Counted from the stretch's first letter, positions 16,362 to 26,325 are shown. The stretch is DNA of 64,000 nucleotides from CBDHFN01 sp965262605 (GCA_965262605.1 CBDHFN010000002.1:615010-679009), one strand, 5' to 3'. A program made the numbers and translations. Notes: generated from the sequence alone by a model not told the origin.

Positions 16362-17642
16362 ATGAAAAAAAAACTATTTGCCAGTAAAATTTTTTTGATT
16401 TTATGGTTAAATCTTGCCAATTTATCCGCCCTTTATGGCGCCGAAATCAGCAATATTCGGTTTGGTAAAACCGAATCGGGCGGCGTAAGAATCGTGATTG
16501 AAGCCAGTTCGCCCATCGCGTTTAGCGCGTTTAGCTTAAATAAACCCAATCGTTTAGTAGTGGATATTGCCAATGCCAAAATTCGCAACGATATTACCAA
16601 TGAAAATGATTACTTGAAATTTCGTTATGGCAATTTTCGCCCGCAAATCATGCGCATAGTTTTTGATATTGATTATAATTTCATTGTTTCGCGGCAATTT
16701 ACGCTTGATGGCATTAATGAATTTCCGCACCGATTAGTCTTTGATATTGATAAATCAGCAAACCCCCAAGTATTTGCGCGCGCATCAGCAAGTTTTGCCC
16801 CATTTGAAGTCAAGCAACAAGAAGCGGTTGATACGAAAATAACCCCGCCCGCTGTTATTGATAAACCCTCAAAACCCGTTGCCAAGGATAAGGCAAAAGC
16901 TCCTGCGCGTAATTCTGCGCCCAATATTCATTACCCAGTGATTGTTCTTGATGCTGGGCATGGCGGTATTGACCCCGGCGCCAAGGGAAAATCAGGATTT
17001 TTTGAAAAAAATATCACGCTTGAAATTGTCAAAAAACTGAAAAAATCATTGCAAGATTCCCAAAAATACAAAGTCGTCCTTACGCGCGATGATGATTTTT
17101 TTGTGCCATTGCGCGACCGATTTCGCATTGCCGAAGAAGCTAGCGGCGATATTTTTATTTCAATACACGCCGATTCAATTAATAATCCGAACTTAAATGG
17201 CGCGTCAATTTATACTTTATCGGAACAAGCATCGGATAGCGAAGCCCAAAAATTAGCCGAAAACGAAAATGCGTCCGACCAATATGCCGCGCAAGTTTAT
17301 GTTGATGCGCCCAGCGATATTAAACGAATTTTATTGGGGTTGGGGCAACGAAACACCAAACAAGAATCCGCGATTTTAGCCAAACATCTGATAAGTCAAT
17401 TTCAAAATAATATTGAATTATTAAATAAACCCCACCGATTTGCTGGTTTTGCCGTGCTTAAATCGCCGATAATTCCCTCAATTTTAATTGAAGCGGGTTT
17501 TTTGTCCAATCAAGATATGGAAACGAAATTACGCACCGAACAATATCAAATGAAGTTAGCAAAAACAATTCATGCTGGTATTGATGAATATTTTACGCGG
17601 CTTGAAAACCTCAATAATTCTGCTAAAAAGCCAAAACCATGA
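16362..17642 (+). CDS. amiC: N-acetylmuramoyl-L-alanine amidase, AmiC type
   Basis: A 426-residue exported murein hydrolase that cuts the amide bond between MurNAc and L-Ala, used in daughter-cell separation. A signal peptide (to about A27) is followed by an AMIN targeting domain (about 28-132), a Pro/Lys/Ala linker and an Amidase_3 zinc domain (about 192-416). Zinc and catalytic residues are visible: H200 in DAGHGG, E215 in FEKNITLEI, H269 in SIHADS and E377 in LIEAGFLSN. Its stop overlaps the next gene by 4 bases (ATGA). Activation probably needs EnvC/NlpD-like partners, none of which are in view. Confidence 0.93.
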   Translation: MKKKLFASKIFLILWLNLANLSALYGAEISNIRFGKTESGGVRIVIEASSPIAFSAFSLNKPNRLVVDIANAKIRNDITNENDYLKFRYGNFRPQIMRIVFDIDYNFIVSRQFTLDGINEFPHRLVFDIDKSANPQVFARASASFAPFEVKQQEAVDTKITPPAVIDKPSKPVAKDKAKAPARNSAPNIHYPVIVLDAGHGGIDPGAKGKSGFFEKNITLEIVKKLKKSLQDSQKYKVVLTRDDDFFVPLRDRFRIAEEASGDIFISIHADSINNPNLNGASIYTLSEQASDSEAQKLAENENASDQYAAQVYVDAPSDIKRILLGLGQRNTKQESAILAKHLISQFQNNIELLNKPHRFAGFAVLKSPIIPSILIEAGFLSNQDMETKLRTEQYQMKLAKTIHAGIDEYFTRLENLNNSAKKPKP

Positions 17643-19105
17643 CCGCCAAAGACGAATATACTGCCCCGAAGAATTTAGCCCCCGAATTTGTGCAATTAAT
17701 GGCGGATAAACGCTATGAAGAGCTTATAAACAGGCTTAACCCCGATATTTACGAAGAATTATTTTGGCGCGCTGAGGCTTATTGGCAAATTAATCAATAT
17801 CAGCTTGCTTTTAAGGATTTTATCACGCTTACCCATAAAAATTCTTTATTGCCCGATGTTGTGCGCCGACTTTGCCAATTTTTAATGGATTTTCAAGAAA
17901 TTGAAAAAGCCAAAATAATTGCCATTGCGCATTTGACGAATTTTCCTTTGGATACGCAAATTTTATTAATTTTAGGTATAGCCCATAATTATTTGGGCGA
18001 ATTTTCCCAAGCCTTGCAATGTTTTGCACGCGTCTTAGCGATAAAACCATACCATATTGGCGCAAAATTTAACCAATATATCGTCAGCGATGCTATGGCG
18101 GATTATCGCAGCAGCGAAGCGCAATTAGCCAATTATATTCACCATAACCCCATTGATTGCAACGCCCAATATGCTTATGCGACTTATAATATTCGCATGG
18201 GCAATTTTCAGCGCGGTTTCTTGCAATATGATTACCGCTTAATGCAAATGAATCACGATAAATTATCATATAATAATTATTGGTTAAATGGTATAAATGC
18301 CAAAGACAAACGAATTTTAGTAGTGGGGGAACAAGGCTTGGGCGATGAAATTCAATTTAGCCGCTTTGTTATGGATTTATGCCAAAGTGATTGCCAATCT
18401 GTAATTTTTATGGTTAAGCCCAATTTATTTTCGCTATTTCAATCAAGCTTTACCCACCCGAAATTAACGATTATTGATAATCAATCACCGATACCAATAT
18501 TTGATTATTGGCTTTATGTCATGTCCTTGCCCGCAAGACTTGGCATCACCCGCATTCCCAATCGTCAATATTTAGCCGTTCATGCCGATAAAATTGCAAA
18601 ATTTCACAATTTATTGGGCAAGAAACATAAATTGCGCATTGGCATTTGCTGGACTGGTTCGGGGCGCAATAATCATGCTTATTTACCGCTTGGCGATAAG
18701 CAAACGATTCATATGGATTTTTGTAAGAATCTTTTTGCCGATGAAAATTGCGAATTTGTCAGCCTGCAATTAACCATGAAGCCAGATGAACGCGAACAAT
18801 ACCCGCATATTCGCGATTTTTCAGATGATATTAACGATTTTTCGGACACGGCGGCTTTGGCAATGAATATGGATAGGGTGGTGGTAATTGACAGCTCAGT
18901 TTGTCATTTAGTTGGCGGTTTAGGCATAAAAGGTTGGTTATTATTACCCAAACCCCATTGTTGGCGATGGGGGCATCAAGAATCGCCGATTAACTGGTAT
19001 GATGGTTTAAAAATCTTGCGTTCTTTGGAAATTACTGGTAAAAACGGGCGCGGTTGGAATCAAGTTATGGAGGATTTACATGCCGAAATTCGTCAATTAT
19101 ATTAA
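17639..19105 (+). CDS. TPR protein with glycosyltransferase-9-like C-terminal domain
   Basis: A 488-residue protein with two parts. Residues about 30-215 are helical tetratricopeptide-like repeats, seen for example in LILGIAHNYLGEFSQALQCFARVLAIKPYH. Residues about 220-480 resemble the ADP-heptose-type GT-B fold, with VVGEQGLGDEIQFSRF near 225, IGICWTGSGRNN near 336 and a donor-side DSSVCHLVGGLG near 418. Similar TPR-GT fusions occur in many Proteobacteria, often in protein or surface glycosylation. No signal peptide or membrane helix is seen. It overlaps amiC by 4 bases and yceD by 26 bases. Donor and acceptor are unknown. Confidence 0.7.
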   Translation: MTAKDEYTAPKNLAPEFVQLMADKRYEELINRLNPDIYEELFWRAEAYWQINQYQLAFKDFITLTHKNSLLPDVVRRLCQFLMDFQEIEKAKIIAIAHLTNFPLDTQILLILGIAHNYLGEFSQALQCFARVLAIKPYHIGAKFNQYIVSDAMADYRSSEAQLANYIHHNPIDCNAQYAYATYNIRMGNFQRGFLQYDYRLMQMNHDKLSYNNYWLNGINAKDKRILVVGEQGLGDEIQFSRFVMDLCQSDCQSVIFMVKPNLFSLFQSSFTHPKLTIIDNQSPIPIFDYWLYVMSLPARLGITRIPNRQYLAVHADKIAKFHNLLGKKHKLRIGICWTGSGRNNHAYLPLGDKQTIHMDFCKNLFADENCEFVSLQLTMKPDEREQYPHIRDFSDDINDFSDTAALAMNMDRVVVIDSSVCHLVGGLGIKGWLLLPKPHCWRWGHQESPINWYDGLKILRSLEITGKNGRGWNQVMEDLHAEIRQLY

Positions 19106-19475
19106 TATTAAAGATATTCCCGCCAAAGGTAAAATGATTGATTGGCAATCAACCGAATCTTTTAATACAGAAATTGCCGCAAGATTAATGATTCCCAAAA
19201 TAAATACCTTCAAAGCCCAAGGCTTATTGGCTAAAAATGCCAATCTTTATCAATTAAATGCCAAAATTCAAGCAAGCGTGGTTTTGCAATGCGTGCTTAC
19301 ATTAGAAGAATTTACCCTAAGCATCAGCGAAGATTTTGAAATTTCGTTTAGCTTTGACCAAGACAGCATGGAACATGAACCCATCATTGACAATAAAATT
19401 GATATTGCCGAACAATTACTTCAAAGCCTTAGCTTAGCATTACCTGATTTCCCCAAAAAGCCTGAAAATGTTTAA
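19080..19475 (+). CDS. YceD/DUF177 family protein
   Basis: A 131-residue DUF177 protein. The E. coli member YceD is needed for normal 23S rRNA accumulation. The family core, LQCVLTLEEF at about residues 77-86 followed by an acidic stretch (DQDSMEHEPI) and IDIAEQLLQSLSLALPDFP, is clear. In many bacteria it sits before rpmF and plsX; here it is followed by a RatA-like gene, with an 8-base overlap. It begins within the last 26 bases of the TPR gene, with GGAGG about 9 bases upstream of its ATG. Confidence 0.82.
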   Translation: MPKFVNYINIKDIPAKGKMIDWQSTESFNTEIAARLMIPKINTFKAQGLLAKNANLYQLNAKIQASVVLQCVLTLEEFTLSISEDFEISFSFDQDSMEHEPIIDNKIDIAEQLLQSLSLALPDFPKKPENV

Positions 19476-19941
19476 ACATAGCGAACAACGAATTTTACCT
19501 TATAAACCCCAAGACATGCTAGAGCTTGTCTTAGATGTGGCAAAATACCACGAATTTTTGCCATGGTGCTTACAATCAAGGGTATTAAACCCGCCGGCAA
19601 AAAACGCGCCCATCGGCGAATTTATTGGTGATTTAGTGGTTGGACACCGCATGATTCACGAAAAATTTGCCTCCAAAGTGCAATTTAACCGCCAAAAAAT
19701 GACGATAGACACCGCCAAAGCCTATATTAACAAAAGCCCGCTTCAAGCCATGGATTGCCATTGGCAATTTCACGATTTGCCAGATGGTAAGAATGGCTGC
19801 ATGATTGATTTTGCCGTATCCTTAGATTTTCAATCGGTGATTTTGCGAACGGCGTTTAGCTCCTTATTTGACACAGCCGTGGCAAAAATGGTGAATGCTT
19901 TTGAAAATCGTGCAAAAAAATCCTTGAAAAAATATCCTTGA
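19468..19941 (+). CDS. RatA/COQ10-like START-domain protein
   Basis: A 157-residue START/polyketide-cyclase-fold protein of the Coq10/RatA group. The start matches the family (E-x-R-x-LPY-x-x-x-x-M-x-x-LV-x-DV-x-x-Y-x-x-FLPWC), followed by the expected VVGHRMIHEKFASKVQFN and the helix DTAVAKMVNAFENRAKK at the C-terminus. Coq10 binds ubiquinone and supports respiration. E. coli RatA was named for inhibition of 70S assembly. In Alphaproteobacteria the ubiquinone role is the likelier one. It overlaps yceD by 8 bases. No clear terminator follows, and a short gap separates it from the DsbA-like gene. Confidence 0.87.
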   Translation: MFKHSEQRILPYKPQDMLELVLDVAKYHEFLPWCLQSRVLNPPAKNAPIGEFIGDLVVGHRMIHEKFASKVQFNRQKMTIDTAKAYINKSPLQAMDCHWQFHDLPDGKNGCMIDFAVSLDFQSVILRTAFSSLFDTAVAKMVNAFENRAKKSLKKYP

Positions 19942-20009
19942 AATCTCTTGAATTTTATGAAGATAAATGATAGTTATTAATCGTAATAATCAAATACACA
20001 GGAAGCAAA

Positions 20010-20591
20010 ATGCTAAAAATATTATTTACTTTAATTTTCATCACAATGACAAATCCTTTATGGGCGCAAAAAAATCTTAACCCGCGCGAAATTGGTAATT
20101 TAAAATCAAAGGTCGTTTTTACCGAATATGCGTCGTTCACTTGCCCGCATTGCGCCAAATTTTCCACCGAAATTTTTCCGCAACTAAAAAAAGATTTTAT
20201 TGACACGAATAAAATAAAATTTGTTTATGATGACTTTCCCCTTGATGGTTTAGCCTTTGCGGTAAGCGCGCTGGCAAGATGTATTGATGATAATAAAGCA
20301 TATTTTGCCATGGTGGAACATTTATTTAAAACTCAAGAAAAATGGGCGGGCGCGCAAGACCCTAAGGCAACGCTTTTTCAAATTTTCGCATTGGCGGGGG
20401 TAAGCGGCGAAATGGCAGAAAAATGCCTTAATAACAAAGAATTATTAGCAAAATTGCAAGCTTCACGCGAAAATGCTTCAAAAAATGGCGTTGCCAGCAC
20501 GCCGACATTGATGATAAATAATAAAATCATAAAATATAACGATTACGCGGATTTAAAACAACAAATTAATTCCGCTTTAAGCGCAAAGTAA
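20010..20591 (+). CDS. DsbA-family thiol-disulfide oxidoreductase
   Basis: A 193-residue exported thioredoxin-fold protein. Residues 1-19 form a signal peptide ending in LWAQ. The active site is C45-P-H-C48 and the cis-Pro loop is STP165TL, both as in DsbA/BdbD-type proteins with an inserted helical domain between. It probably introduces or shuffles disulfides in the periplasm. The gene sits directly before smc with no gap, an arrangement I recall as common in Alphaproteobacteria. AGGAAG lies upstream of the ATG. Confidence 0.88.
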   Translation: MLKILFTLIFITMTNPLWAQKNLNPREIGNLKSKVVFTEYASFTCPHCAKFSTEIFPQLKKDFIDTNKIKFVYDDFPLDGLAFAVSALARCIDDNKAYFAMVEHLFKTQEKWAGAQDPKATLFQIFALAGVSGEMAEKCLNNKELLAKLQASRENASKNGVASTPTLMINNKIIKYNDYADLKQQINSALSAK

Positions 20592-23500
20592 ATGCCGTTT
20601 CATTCCTTAAAAATATTGGGATTTAAATCATTTGTTGATGAAACAATTTTACCGCTGGAATCTGGACTTACGGGCATCGTTGGACCCAATGGTTGCGGCA
20701 AATCCAATATAGTTGAGGCTATCAGATGGGCAATGGGCGAAAGCAATGCCCGCAAAATTCGCGGCACCGAAATGGACGATGTAATTTTCTTGGGCACACC
20801 GCGAAGGGCACCTAGGCAATTTGCCGAAGTGGAAATTACCATAAAAAATCCTGACCATGATTTATTGTCAAGCCTAATAACTTCGCAAGCAAACCCCGAA
20901 GAAATCGTGATAAATCGGCGCATTGAACGCGGTTTAGGCAGTTTTTATAAATTAAATGGCAAAGAATTACGGCAAAAAGATGTGCAATATTTATTTATGG
21001 ATCAAGGTTCGGGTTTTGGCAGTTCCGCGCTTGTCGCGCAAGGGCGCATTAGCGCAATTATCGCCATGAAGCCAGAGGAACGGCGCAGTATTCTTGAAGA
21101 AGCAGCAGGCATAAGGTCATTAAGCGGGCGCAAGCACGAAGCCGAATTAAAATTACACGCCACGCTTAAAAATCTGGGCGAAGTTGATAAAATTATCGTC
21201 ATTTATCAAGACCAAGCAAAAAACTTGAAAAAACAAGCCAATGATGCCCTAAAATATCAGCAATTAAGCGATGAAATACGGCAATATCAATTGCAAATTA
21301 TCCAAATTCAAGCATGGCAAAATTACCATGAAATGCAAAAATTAATCAGCATAATCAATGAATACACCGAAAAAAATATCATTCTTACCCGTGAATCAAG
21401 CCAAATTCAAGCCGTTATATTACAAGAATCGGCAAAATTATTACAAATTCGCCAAGAACATGATGATTACTTAAACCAAGAAACACAATGTAAATCACAA
21501 ATGCAAGCCATTGATTTTAAAAAATCGCAAATTATCAGCGAAGTGCAAAATTTGCAAAAAACCCTTGAACAATTGCACAATGATAATGAAATAGCCCAAA
21601 AATCAAGCATCGCCATCAACCAAGCAATCACGCAATATACCGCCGATATTAGCAATTTTCAAAACCAAATCCCGCCCTTAAAAATTCAATTAACGCAATT
21701 AAACCAAGAATTTCAAGAAATTACCGCGCAAATTCCCCAAATTACCGCCCAAATTCAAGCAAAAAAACAAGAAATTGCCCAAAATAATCACCAATATCAC
21801 CAAATTCAAACAAAAATTACCCAAAGCGAACAAGAAATTGCTATGAAGCAAACGCGCCAAACGCAACTTAATCAAGAATATGAAAATGCTCCAAATATGC
21901 AAAATTATACCGATAAAATTGCCCAATTAACCACGGAAATTCAAGCATATCATCTTGAAGAATGCCAAAAAAAGATTGATAATTATACCCAACAATCCCC
22001 GATTTTAAAATCACAATTTCAAGAATATCAAGCTAAATTCCAAGCGCAATTGCGCAATTATCAGCAAAAACGCCAAGAAAACCACCAAAAATGCACGATT
22101 TTAAACACAGAAATTCAAACATTGCAAGCAATTATCAAGCGCGATCATCGGGAAAATTTGATTAATTTATTGCATGTCGCGCCCAATTACGAAAATTTAT
22201 TGGCGTTATGCTTAGGCGATGAAATTAACGCCACAATAAACAGCGATCATCAGCAATATTGGCAAGCGCGCCAAGGTGAAAATTTGCAAGATACCACGCT
22301 TGATGATTTGCCAAGACTTAAAGATTTTGTAGATGCCCCCGCCGAACTAAATATTATTCTTAAATCTTGCTTTATCGCGCCCGATTTTGCAACGGCTTTA
22401 TCCTTATTGCCCAAATTAACCATGGGCATGAAAATCATATCCATTGATGGTGGCATTGTACGGTTTGATGGTTATTGCCAAAAACCCGGGGCTATCACCG
22501 CCGCAGCGCAAATATTAAGCCACCGCAACCGCATTAAAATTGCGAACGCGGAATTAACAAGCCAGCAAGGCGCGCTTAACGAAATTGATAGTGAATTAAG
22601 CGAATTTTCGCGTCAAGGTCAAAAGGATAGCAACGAAAAGCAAGCTTTAATTGATGCTTGCGACCAGCAAATTAATACCGCCCGTCAAGAATTATTAAAA
22701 ATGCACCAAATTATTACCCAAAAACAGCAAGAAATTCATAAATTAGAACAAATTATCGGGCAAGATAAAATTATTAAAGAACGAATTATGCAAGAAATCG
22801 CGCAAATACACCAAGAAATACCGCAAATTATGGCGCATTATCCGCAATATCAAGCGCAATTCACCCATCTGGGTGAGATTCAAGCCAAGCTTAACCAAGA
22901 ATACCAAGAATATGACGCAAAATTTATTGATTATGGCAATAAAAAACATGCAAGTGAAATCGCGATGCAGGCGTGCCAAAATAATTGGCAGAATTTGCAA
23001 CAAAGCCTTAATAATGCCAAACAAATGCTTGAAAATGCGCAAAAGCAAGCTCAAGCCAATGAATTGCAAATTGCCAATTATACCGCAAGAATCGCCCAAA
23101 CTTGCCAAAAAATTCAAGAAAATCAAGACTTGCCGAATATTTATAGCGCAGAATATGAAAAAATCGCGAATTCATATCAAGAAATAAGCGAAAATCGTAA
23201 AAATTGCGGCTCACAAGTTGTTGATGGCGAAATTGCCCTTAAATCCGCCGAGGCACAAGCATCGCAAGTGCAAAAAAACGCCCAAAATATTCACGATGAA
23301 TTGCTGAAAACACAATTTCAATATGAACATATTTTTGAAAAATTTGGGCAATTGGAACAGCAATTATGGCAAGAATATCAATGGAATTTCCAAGAATCTC
23401 AGCAAGAAATCGCCAATTTAGCGCAAATTCCCACGGGGCAATTGCATGAATCACTGAAAAAATGCGAAATACAACGATTAAATTTAGGCGCGGTTAATTT

Positions 23501-24125
23501 GCTTGCTGCCCAAGAATTTGATGATATTACCGCAAAAATTGCCGAAATAAGCGCAGAAAAGCAAGATTTATTGAATGCCACGCAAAAATTACACCAAGCC
23601 ATCACGAAAATTAACCGCGAAGCGCGCCTTAAATTAGCGCAAGCTTTTGAATTAGTGAATAAGAATTTTAAAAATTATTTTCAAACTCTGTTCGGTGGGG
23701 GCGAAGCCGAATTAATTTTTACCCAAGACCAAGATATTTTAAAAAGTGGTTTAGATTTTGCCGTGCGCCCGCCGGGCAAAAAATCGGGTCCCTTGTCGTT
23801 AATGTCGGGTGGCGAACAAACCTTAACCGCTTTGGCGTTAATTTTGGCGGTTATGGATTACAACCCCCCGCCGATTTGCATTTTAGACGAGGTTGACGCC
23901 CCGCTTGACGATGCAAATGTGCACCGATTTACGCAATTATTGCGCAAACGAGTCATTGAAGCTCCGCATACAAGATTTTTAATTATCACCCATCATCGCT
24001 TAACCATGGCACGCATGGACAGGCTTTTTGGCATAACCATGGCGGAACCCGGCGTCAGCAGGTTGGTTGGTGTTAATTTAGAACGAGCCGAAAAATTAGC
24101 CGAACCCCGAAAAAACACAGGATAA
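20592..24125 (+). CDS. smc: Chromosome segregation ATPase SMC
   Basis: A 1177-residue SMC protein, the core of the ScpAB-SMC condensin that compacts and separates chromosomes. Walker A is GPNGCGKS (residues 31-38), and the ABC signature SLMSGGEQ (1069-1076) and Walker B ICILDEVDAPLDD (about 1095-1107) lie at the far end. Between them are two long coiled coils and a hinge at about 510-650 (GGIVRFDGY near its end). The coiled coils are unusually rich in Gln, Asn and Ile, reflecting AT-rich codons. It starts immediately after the DsbA-like stop, and the MttB-family gene follows after 2 bases. scpA and scpB are not in the window. Confidence 0.97.
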   Translation: MPFHSLKILGFKSFVDETILPLESGLTGIVGPNGCGKSNIVEAIRWAMGESNARKIRGTEMDDVIFLGTPRRAPRQFAEVEITIKNPDHDLLSSLITSQANPEEIVINRRIERGLGSFYKLNGKELRQKDVQYLFMDQGSGFGSSALVAQGRISAIIAMKPEERRSILEEAAGIRSLSGRKHEAELKLHATLKNLGEVDKIIVIYQDQAKNLKKQANDALKYQQLSDEIRQYQLQIIQIQAWQNYHEMQKLISIINEYTEKNIILTRESSQIQAVILQESAKLLQIRQEHDDYLNQETQCKSQMQAIDFKKSQIISEVQNLQKTLEQLHNDNEIAQKSSIAINQAITQYTADISNFQNQIPPLKIQLTQLNQEFQEITAQIPQITAQIQAKKQEIAQNNHQYHQIQTKITQSEQEIAMKQTRQTQLNQEYENAPNMQNYTDKIAQLTTEIQAYHLEECQKKIDNYTQQSPILKSQFQEYQAKFQAQLRNYQQKRQENHQKCTILNTEIQTLQAIIKRDHRENLINLLHVAPNYENLLALCLGDEINATINSDHQQYWQARQGENLQDTTLDDLPRLKDFVDAPAELNIILKSCFIAPDFATALSLLPKLTMGMKIISIDGGIVRFDGYCQKPGAITAAAQILSHRNRIKIANAELTSQQGALNEIDSELSEFSRQGQKDSNEKQALIDACDQQINTARQELLKMHQIITQKQQEIHKLEQIIGQDKIIKERIMQEIAQIHQEIPQIMAHYPQYQAQFTHLGEIQAKLNQEYQEYDAKFIDYGNKKHASEIAMQACQNNWQNLQQSLNNAKQMLENAQKQAQANELQIANYTARIAQTCQKIQENQDLPNIYSAEYEKIANSYQEISENRKNCGSQVVDGEIALKSAEAQASQVQKNAQNIHDELLKTQFQYEHIFEKFGQLEQQLWQEYQWNFQESQQEIANLAQIPTGQLHESLKKCEIQRLNLGAVNLLAAQEFDDITAKIAEISAEKQDLLNATQKLHQAITKINREARLKLAQAFELVNKNFKNYFQTLFGGGEAELIFTQDQDILKSGLDFAVRPPGKKSGPLSLMSGGEQTLTALALILAVMDYNPPPICILDEVDAPLDDANVHRFTQLLRKRVIEAPHTRFLIITHHRLTMARMDRLFGITMAEPGVSRLVGVNLERAEKLAEPRKNTG

Positions 24126-24127
24126 AT

Positions 24128-25444
24128 ATGCCCCGAAATACCCGCCGCAATCAAAAAAATCATAATCCGATTTTAGAGGATTTTCCCGCCCATCCGCAAC
24201 TAAAAAACCATAATATTGATGGAATTTTGCCCTTAATTTTGGATATTTTAGCCAATGTTGGCTTGCGCATCAACTATAAACCAATTATTGACAAAGCCAC
24301 AAACCACGGCGCAAATTACGATGGCTCAAGATTATTTATATCTAAGCATATCGTCAATAATCTTTGGGATAAATTAAATAATAATCTTCCCTTTGGGCTT
24401 GAAAATACCCATCGGCATTATTTTATTGGTGGCAAGGCGTCGTTAATTGCCGATATATCCAGTAAAAAATACCATAATGCGCAAATAACCGATTTAGTCC
24501 AATGCGTGAAAATTGCCGATAAAATGCCGTTATTGCAAGTAATTTGCCAAAATATCGCGCTTAATCAAGAACCAGATGCTATTTTAACGAAATTATTACC
24601 CGCCACGAATAAACCCTTATTAATTGCGCTGAACCAAAATTATAGCGGCGCAAAATTTTTTGAAATGGCAAAACATCACGCGAATTGCGGGCTTTATATG
24701 CAAAATATCCTATCACCACTTAGCATTGACAGCGATATTATCGCGCAATTTTATCATGCTATTTTGCTTGGAATTCCAGTTTTTAGCGAAAATCAACCGA
24801 TTTTAGGGGCAACCGCGCCCGTTAATTTTTATGCTGCCAGCGCGCTTGCCCTAAGTGAAGCTTTAATCATGCGCATTTTGGCGTATTTTATTAACCCCGA
24901 AGCTCCAATTTTAACGGGCATTACGCCTTGCGTGATGGATATGAAAATTGGCTCAATGACCATGGGCGCGGTGGAGGTTGGAATTTTTGCGAATATTTGT
25001 AATCAAGCTAGCATCGCCTTTAATTTCCCAATTTATATAAGTTGCGGTGGCACGGATGCGAAATTGCCCGAAATTCAAGCAGGATTAGAAAAAACCCAAA
25101 ATCTGCACCAATGCAATGGCGCAAATTTAATTAATTTCTGGGCGGGAAGCTTGGCAAATGGGCAAGTATTTAGCCCCGAAACATTATATCTTGATTATGA
25201 AATTATCGCTAATCATAAGCGAATTTTATTGCCAAACGCGCCGATATTATCCGAAAATCTGGCGGAAATTACCGATGTAATAACCAGAAAAACGCATTTT
25301 ATGGCAAATATCGCCACAAAAAATGCTATGAATAATTTTAATTACCCGCAATTACTTGACCGAAATTCCCTAAGCGAATTTATGAAAATGAACGGCGAAA
25401 CCGCGATTAATTACGCGTGGCATAAAATTCATTCGGTGAATTAA
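24128..25444 (+). CDS. MttB-superfamily methyltransferase
   Basis: A 438-residue protein of the trimethylamine:corrinoid methyltransferase (MttB) superfamily, judged by the LANVGLRINYKPIIDKATNHGANYDGSRLFIS start and the barrel-core sequence TGITPCVMDMKIGSMTMGAVEVGIFANICNQ. Members demethylate quaternary or tertiary amines and pass the methyl group to a corrinoid protein. Non-pyrrolysine members include glycine-betaine methyltransferases. There is no in-frame TAG, so this is a non-pyrrolysine type, and it is shorter than the usual 480-500 residues. No corrinoid protein or reactivase gene lies nearby. It follows smc by 2 bases and ends at a bidirectional terminator. Confidence 0.75.
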   Translation: MPRNTRRNQKNHNPILEDFPAHPQLKNHNIDGILPLILDILANVGLRINYKPIIDKATNHGANYDGSRLFISKHIVNNLWDKLNNNLPFGLENTHRHYFIGGKASLIADISSKKYHNAQITDLVQCVKIADKMPLLQVICQNIALNQEPDAILTKLLPATNKPLLIALNQNYSGAKFFEMAKHHANCGLYMQNILSPLSIDSDIIAQFYHAILLGIPVFSENQPILGATAPVNFYAASALALSEALIMRILAYFINPEAPILTGITPCVMDMKIGSMTMGAVEVGIFANICNQASIAFNFPIYISCGGTDAKLPEIQAGLEKTQNLHQCNGANLINFWAGSLANGQVFSPETLYLDYEIIANHKRILLPNAPILSENLAEITDVITRKTHFMANIATKNAMNNFNYPQLLDRNSLSEFMKMNGETAINYAWHKIHSVN

Positions 25445-25457
25445 TTTTGAAAAAAAA

Positions 25458-25486
25458 CGCCATTATCTGACATACAAATAATGGCG
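25458..25486. terminator. Bidirectional rho-independent terminator
   Basis: CGCCATTAT (25458-25466) pairs perfectly with ATAATGGCG (25478-25486), with an 11-base loop. Seven A precede it and CTTTATTTT follows, so it can terminate transcription from both strands. It lies exactly between the convergent MttB-family and outer-membrane genes. Confidence 0.88.
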
Positions 25487-25507
25487 CTTTATTTTATATT
25501 AATTTAG

Positions 25508-26242
25508 TTAAAACTTAACCTTTGCGCTTAATAATATGCTATGCGTGCCAAATGAGGAAAATATTATCTTATCAGTAGAGACACCAAAGGTATTTGGACC
25601 TTTATATTTTAATTCTTTATCGCCCATGCCAAAATCATAACCATATGAAGCCCCAATAAAAACTTGGTCGGACATTTTATAATCCGCGCCTAAATTAAGC
25701 CCAGCAACAAATGAAGTGCCATTGCCTTCATATTTAAATTCATGGGCATCAAGCGATATTCCTGAAATTGTTAGTGCTTTATTATCGGTTTTGCCATTCC
25801 ATAAACCAAAACCAATATTTGCCCCAATATAGGGTTGAAAATTGCCGTCAAGCATACGGTATTTACCGCCAATGGTGAAATTATTTTGTGATATTTCAGA
25901 ATCAGTGAATTTTGCAGTTAATGTCGTTTTTAAATCTGGAATTGTAAATGTAGCATCACTAATGCCAGTTGATATATGATTCCATTTGCCAAAAATATCA
26001 AACTTACCAAAATCTGCCCCAACGCCAATCCCACCCGCAAATGCACCACTGGTTTTGGATTTAAAATTTGTAGTATTAATCGCATTACTGTCTACTTGCT
26101 TTTCTTGTAACTTCCCACTTAATTCACCTGTCATGCTATAACCAGCTTCGCCAATTAAAAATATTTTTTGTGCGTGCAAAGGCGCAGATGCTAATAAAAC
26201 TGCACCCAAAACTGCACCCATTGCTAATAAAATTTTCTTCAT
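25508..26242 (-). CDS. Outer-membrane beta-barrel protein
   Basis: A 244-residue secreted protein with a textbook signal peptide (MKKILLAMGAVLGAVLLASAPLHAQ). The mature part has alternating polar/hydrophobic strands with aromatic girdles (FIGASYGYDFGMGDKELKY) and ends in Phe (LLSAKVKF), the signal for BAM-mediated insertion. It resembles small eight-stranded OmpA/Omp25-like porin-family proteins. Its function is unknown; such proteins are structural or adhesive. The ATG has GGAGAATC upstream. It faces the MttB gene across a bidirectional terminator and stands apart from the polysaccharide genes upstream. Confidence 0.8.
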   Translation of the reverse strand: MKKILLAMGAVLGAVLLASAPLHAQKIFLIGEAGYSMTGELSGKLQEKQVDSNAINTTNFKSKTSGAFAGGIGVGADFGKFDIFGKWNHISTGISDATFTIPDLKTTLTAKFTDSEISQNNFTIGGKYRMLDGNFQPYIGANIGFGLWNGKTDNKALTISGISLDAHEFKYEGNGTSFVAGLNLGADYKMSDQVFIGASYGYDFGMGDKELKYKGPNTFGVSTDKIIFSSFGTHSILLSAKVKF

Positions 26243-26325
26243 TATGATTCTCCTAAACTTAAAATGAATTTATATTTAAATACCATAAAAATAAGTTGAA
26301 ATCAAGCAGAATCTAATCGGGTCTT

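Noticed and set aside
24128..25444. Pyrrolysine-containing trimethylamine methyltransferase
   Set aside because: No in-frame TAG exists in the gene, so it cannot be a pyrrolysine type.
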